Of a stretch of DNA of 64,000 bases, positions 60,737 through 64,000 are shown one piece after another. The number at the start of each line of letters is the position of its first letter. The first letter of the stretch is position 1. The DNA lies in NCBI GenBank assembly GCA_007131745.1, contig SLPX01000166.1, positions 1-64,000 of the forward strand, given 5' to 3'. A program made the translations under genes and the position numbers. This stretch comes from Myxococcales bacterium (GTDB lineage: Bacteria > Myxococcota > Polyangia > HGW-17 > SLPX01). A model generated the notes under the pieces. That model saw only the letters and a program-made list of their open reading frames with translations. It was not told the DNA's origin and made no database searches.

Positions 60737-61825
60737 TCAAGCCTTCTTGCGGAAATCTTTCATAAAGCCGACCAGAGTCTCAATGCCTTCGAGCGACATC
60801 GCGTTGTACATGGAAACTCTTATTCCCCCAACCGAACGATGTCCTTTCAGTCCGACAAGGTTATTTTCAGCCGCCTGGGCGATAAACTTCTTCTCGAGAT
60901 CCTCCGAAGGAAGCCTCATTACGGCATTCATATATGACCTTGAAGTTTTCTCCACCGGTCCCCTGAAGAAATCCGCATCTTCGTCCATCGTCGAATAGAG
61001 GAGTTCCGCCTTCTTTCCGTTTTCTTTTTCAACTGCTTCGAGTCCGCCTTTCTGCTTCACCCATTCCAGCACCAAACCGACCATGAAAATTGAAAACGTG
61101 GGAGGCGTATTGTACGCTGAATCTTTCTCCACGAACACCTTGTAGCTCAACATCGGCGGCAACTCGGGTGGACTCTTTTCCGCAAGATCCCTGCGGATGA
61201 TCACAACGGTCACCCCGGAAGGCCCCATGTTTTTCTGCGCGCCCGCGTAAATCAGCCCGAACTTGGAAACATCAAGCCTATGACTGAGTATATCGGACGA
61301 CATATCGCAAACAAGCGGCTTATCGCCCGTTTCCGGAAAAGTGCGGTACTGTGTCCCGTAAATAGTGTTGTTGGAAGTGATGTGAACATAAGCAGCGTCG
61401 TCGCTCCATTTGATATTGTCCAACGAGGGCAGATAAGTGTATTTTTTGTCCTCACTGGACGCTTTTACGCAAGGCTTGCCTTCCAGCTTAGCTGCCTTGA
61501 TAGCTCTTTGCGACCAGGTTCCGGTGTCGACGTAATCAGCCGCCTTCGAATCCCCCATCAAGTTCATCGGTATCATGGAAAATTGCAGATTTGCTCCACC
61601 CTGGCAAAAAATGACTTCATAATCATCCGGAATACTCAAAACCTCTTTCAACCCTGTTTTGGTTTCTTCCATGACGGCCAGAAACTCTTTTGACCTATGG
61701 CTGATTTCCAAAATTCCCATGCCGGTGTTTGCATAGTTCAAGATTGCGGCCTGTGCCTTTTCGAGCGCGGGCAAAGGAAGAACACCAGGTCCGGGATTAA
61801 AATTCCATTTTCTCTTTACAGTCAT
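60737..61825 (-). CDS. serC: Phosphoserine aminotransferase
   Basis: Makes O-phosphoserine from 3-phosphohydroxypyruvate and glutamate, the middle step of serine synthesis. The 362-residue product opens NFNPGPGVLPLPALEKAQ, with YANTGMGILEISHRS, FCQGGANLQFSMIPMNLMG and the Schiff-base lysine in YAGAQKNMGPSG (about residue 198). RPEKTSRSYMNAV-like and GHRSVGGIRVSMYNAMS sections complete it. The ATG has GGAGG nine bases upstream. It diverges from the serine hydroxymethyltransferase fusion across 203 bases, joining serine and glycine metabolism. Confidence 0.95.
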   Translation of the reverse strand: MTVKRKWNFNPGPGVLPLPALEKAQAAILNYANTGMGILEISHRSKEFLAVMEETKTGLKEVLSIPDDYEVIFCQGGANLQFSMIPMNLMGDSKAADYVDTGTWSQRAIKAAKLEGKPCVKASSEDKKYTYLPSLDNIKWSDDAAYVHITSNNTIYGTQYRTFPETGDKPLVCDMSSDILSHRLDVSKFGLIYAGAQKNMGPSGVTVVIIRRDLAEKSPPELPPMLSYKVFVEKDSAYNTPPTFSIFMVGLVLEWVKQKGGLEAVEKENGKKAELLYSTMDEDADFFRGPVEKTSRSYMNAVMRLPSEDLEKKFIAQAAENNLVGLKGHRSVGGIRVSMYNAMSLEGIETLVGFMKDFRKKA

Positions 61826-62028
61826 GTCGTCTTACCTCCATATCCGTGTTGAAACGTTTCTTCAGGTCTGCTAGGTGTTAGTTTTGCACATCCAAACAGA
61901 AGACAAGTCAAGATAAAAGGTTTTTCAGTTATGCTGAATGTGAATTCCAAGCAAAAAATCGGAAAAAGACAAGAATCGGGAACATAATTAAAGACGGAAA
62001 CAAGACACAGAAAAAAGGGTTTTCAATC

Positions 62029-64000
62029 ATGAAGGAAGAGAGATTCGAAGGGAAATTCGAGCGTGAAAGCGAATATGCAAGGGTTCCACTAAAAGGCATC
62101 CACGAGTTGGATCCTACAATGGCGGAACTCATCGGAGCCGAAGCGGAACGACAGGATCGCAAACTCATATTCATTGCATCTGAAAGCATCTGCCCACCCG
62201 CAGTCCGTAGAGTAATGGCAAGCCCGTTATGTAACATCTATGCCGAGGGTTATCCGGCTCCCCGAATGAACGTTCTCACCGAAGAAGAACTTGCTGATTT
62301 TGACGATGCTTTCGTGAATTTCAGAAGATATTCAGATCGGCGTTATTACAAGGGAACTGACTACATGAACGTGATCGAATCCCTGGCCAAGCGGAGATGT
62401 TCGGATCTTTTTGCAAATGATAGAGTTTCTTCGGAACAAATTTTTGCGAATGTACAGTCTCTTTCGGGCGCCGCTGCCAACAACGCGGTCTATCAGGCGT
62501 TTCTCCAAAACGGCGATAGGATCCTGGGAATGAGCCTTGTTTCCGGCGGACACTTGACTCATGGAAGTCCGGTAAACCGATCGGGTCGCACCTACGAAGT
62601 GGCGAGTTATTCAGTTGGAAAAGACGGCAGGCTGGATTACGACGCGATCGAAGCGCAGGCGAAAGAATTCAAACCCCGTCTAATTGTGGCCGGGTTTAGC
62701 GCCTATCCGTGGGACATTGACTGGGCGGCCCTCAAAAAAGCGGCTGACTCGGTCGGAGCAATCCTGATGGCGGACATCTCGCACACTGCGGGACTGGTGG
62801 CCGCGGGCGCGGTCAACAGCCCGGTGGGCTTTGCCGATGTGATGACTTTTACAACCCACAAAACACTCTGCGGACCAAGAGGAGCGGTGATTATCACCAC
62901 CGACGAAACCCACGCCAAGGCAGTCGATCTTGCTGTTTTCCCGGGAGAACAGGGCGGCCCCCATATGCACCAGATCGCTTCCAAGGCGGTCGCATTCAAG
63001 CTGGCGGCCTCCGAAGAATTCAAAACCACCATGAAAAAAGTGGTGTCCAACGCCAATTCAATGGCGGAGAGTTTCAAGAAGAGAGGGTTGAAACTCGCAT
63101 ACGGCGGAACCGACACGCATCTACTGCTGCTTGACCTGAGGAAAGTCAAGACGGCTTCAGGCAAGCCCATTACCGGAGAGATAGCGTCCCGGCTTCTTGA
63201 TAACCTTGGCATCACGTGCAACAAGAACACGATCGCGGGTGACACAAGCGCCAACAATCCCTCCGGACTCCGTTTTGGAACAGTTTGGGTGACACAAAGA
63301 GGGTTCGGCCCGGAGGAACTCGACAAGGTAGCGGATCTGGTCTCCATGGTGCTCCAAAACGCGCATTCCTACAATTATTTTTACGCAGGCGGCGATGTAG
63401 GCCGCGCCAAGCTGGATTTTGACATCATGGAGGAAGTCGAGCGGGAAATCGACGTTTTGGTACGCAAAACAGGCGATGTCAAAGGCGACTGGGAATGGGA
63501 TTATCCCCACTACGGTTCTCCAATCTGCGATGAGGATGAAACACCGATCGCCACGCCTCTGGCCGCGCCCGCTCTGGAAGGGGGCCTGAAATCGTCCAGA
63601 TCGGGAAACATTCTCATGGTCGAAAGCTACGGCGACAACGAAAAAGAACATGCTGCCACAGCGGAATCGGCCGGATTGCTGGACTTGGGCAAAGCCGAAT
63701 GGACACGTGTAACAGGACGAAGGGCGGCCCTGTTCCTGGAATCCGCTTTGACCGCGGACATTGTTTCCCTGAAACCGGGTGAAGGAACCGCTGCTCTGGT
63801 GCTCAACGCACAGGGCGGAGTTATATGCGACGCTGCGGTGTTATGCGAAGATTCTTCCAATACTTCAAGATCATGGAGCGATTCCTTTCTCGTCCGCCTG
63901 GGACCGGTGGGTGACGGCCGGCGGGGCCTCAGATGGCTCAGGTCCTTGAGCGACGGCTATGCATATCACGACAAAGACATTTATCTCAAAGCAGAAGGGC
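62029..64000 (+). CDS. glyA: Serine hydroxymethyltransferase fused to a GcvT-like domain (3' end beyond the window)
   Basis: A plus-strand frame from ATG 62029 stays open to the edge (657 codons visible). Residues about 20-480 are serine hydroxymethyltransferase: LIFIASESICPPAVRR, NIYAEGYP, SLVSGGHLTHGSP, MADISHTAGLVAAG, the Schiff-base lysine in TFTTHKTLCGPRGAV (about 277), and PSGLRFGTVWVTQRGFG. A 25-residue insert splits YAEGYP from RRYYKGTDYM, a longer-form feature. From about residue 525 the chain continues into a T-protein-like domain: GNILMVESYGDNEKEHAATA, SAGLLDLGKAEWTRVTGRRA, LESALTADIVSLKPGEG and LVLNAQGGVICDAAV, the GcvT/YgfZ folate-binding pattern. GcvT makes 5,10-methylene-tetrahydrofolate, which this SHMT could use with glycine to make serine. 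The edge hides whether the second domain is complete. Confidence 0.88.
   Translation, partial: MKEERFEGKFERESEYARVPLKGIHELDPTMAELIGAEAERQDRKLIFIASESICPPAVRRVMASPLCNIYAEGYPAPRMNVLTEEELADFDDAFVNFRRYSDRRYYKGTDYMNVIESLAKRRCSDLFANDRVSSEQIFANVQSLSGAAANNAVYQAFLQNGDRILGMSLVSGGHLTHGSPVNRSGRTYEVASYSVGKDGRLDYDAIEAQAKEFKPRLIVAGFSAYPWDIDWAALKKAADSVGAILMADISHTAGLVAAGAVNSPVGFADVMTFTTHKTLCGPRGAVIITTDETHAKAVDLAVFPGEQGGPHMHQIASKAVAFKLAASEEFKTTMKKVVSNANSMAESFKKRGLKLAYGGTDTHLLLLDLRKVKTASGKPITGEIASRLLDNLGITCNKNTIAGDTSANNPSGLRFGTVWVTQRGFGPEELDKVADLVSMVLQNAHSYNYFYAGGDVGRAKLDFDIMEEVEREIDVLVRKTGDVKGDWEWDYPHYGSPICDEDETPIATPLAAPALEGGLKSSRSGNILMVESYGDNEKEHAATAESAGLLDLGKAEWTRVTGRRAALFLESALTADIVSLKPGEGTAALVLNAQGGVICDAAVLCEDSSNTSRSWSDSFLVRLGPVGDGRRGLRWLRSLSDGYAYHDKDIYLKAEG

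Noticed and set aside
1..64000. CRISPR array, rRNA or tRNA genes
   Set aside because: No regular short repeats with spacers, and no cloverleaf or rRNA-like sequence, were recognised by eye.

Overview
The window comes from a Gram-negative, LolA-using bacterium with very many exported lipoproteins. The gene mix points to an uncultured deltaproteobacterial-grade lineage (Myxococcota, Bradymonadota or a relative). It includes an IgGFc-binding-like lipoprotein, a MYXO-CTERM-like sorting tail, DUF4388 and PilZ proteins, sigma-54 control, many signal kinases and cysteine-rich exported proteins. This is an inference from gene content; no rRNA or tRNA was seen. Starts are a mix of ATG, GTG and TTG, usually with AGGAG-type ribosome sites, and 4-base stop/start overlaps are common.

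Layout. 1-4443 (minus): lipoprotein traffic and envelope genes (edge lipoprotein, lolA, an MsbA-like ABC exporter, an alpha/beta hydrolase). 4575-6849: htpG. 6959-7553: BrnT/BrnA-like toxin-antitoxin. 7777-8739: acyltransferase. 9043-10368: secreted serpin. 11149-11756: ParE/Phd toxin-antitoxin. 12124-18332: Hsp20, aminotransferase, ECF sigma and anti-sigma factor, NAD epimerase, YicC, guanylate kinase. 18329-19744: lipoprotein. 19749-27610: a coherent block of Hsp20, six-BON lipoprotein, lipoprotein, small receiver-like protein, hybrid histidine kinase and NtrC-type sigma-54 activator. 27667-31541 (minus): flavodoxin-ferredoxin protein and two cysteine-rich lipoproteins. 31754-39713: TPR, PilZ, DUF4388, histidine kinase, acylphosphatase, Rho, Old Yellow Enzyme. 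39950-46494: giant exported protein, L,D-transpeptidase, receiver-like protein. 46748-49880 (minus): small lipoprotein, panE, panB, queD, pilin-like protein. 50146-54419: thrS and a glycoside hydrolase. 54443-58497 (minus): TerB-like protein, lipoprotein, PafA-like phosphatase, TPR lipoprotein. 58719-60691: lipocalin, zinc-ribbon membrane protein, HAD phosphatase. 60737-64000: serC, divergent from a serine hydroxymethyltransferase fused to a GcvT-like domain that runs off the edge.

Most notable points. (1) The 7.9-kb hsp20/BON/two-component block lies between two 77-bp direct copies of the 3' end of the preceding gene. The copies differ at four sites, three of them synonymous. The block carries its own sigma-54 activator gene, a good -24/-12 promoter match before hsp20, and a pair of TTCCGGAA palindromes about 125 bp upstream of it. 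It looks like a self-regulated stress-response cassette inserted at a gene end. (2) The toxin-antitoxin pair after htpG is likewise bounded by a 31-bp exact copy of the htpG 3' end. In both places the distal copy encodes the C-terminus and stop codon of the convergent neighbour. (3) The right-edge gene joins serine hydroxymethyltransferase to a glycine-cleavage T-protein-like domain beside serC. (4) A 1299-residue protein contains, in mid-chain, a MYXO-CTERM-like tail that runs straight into a lipoprotein signal peptide.
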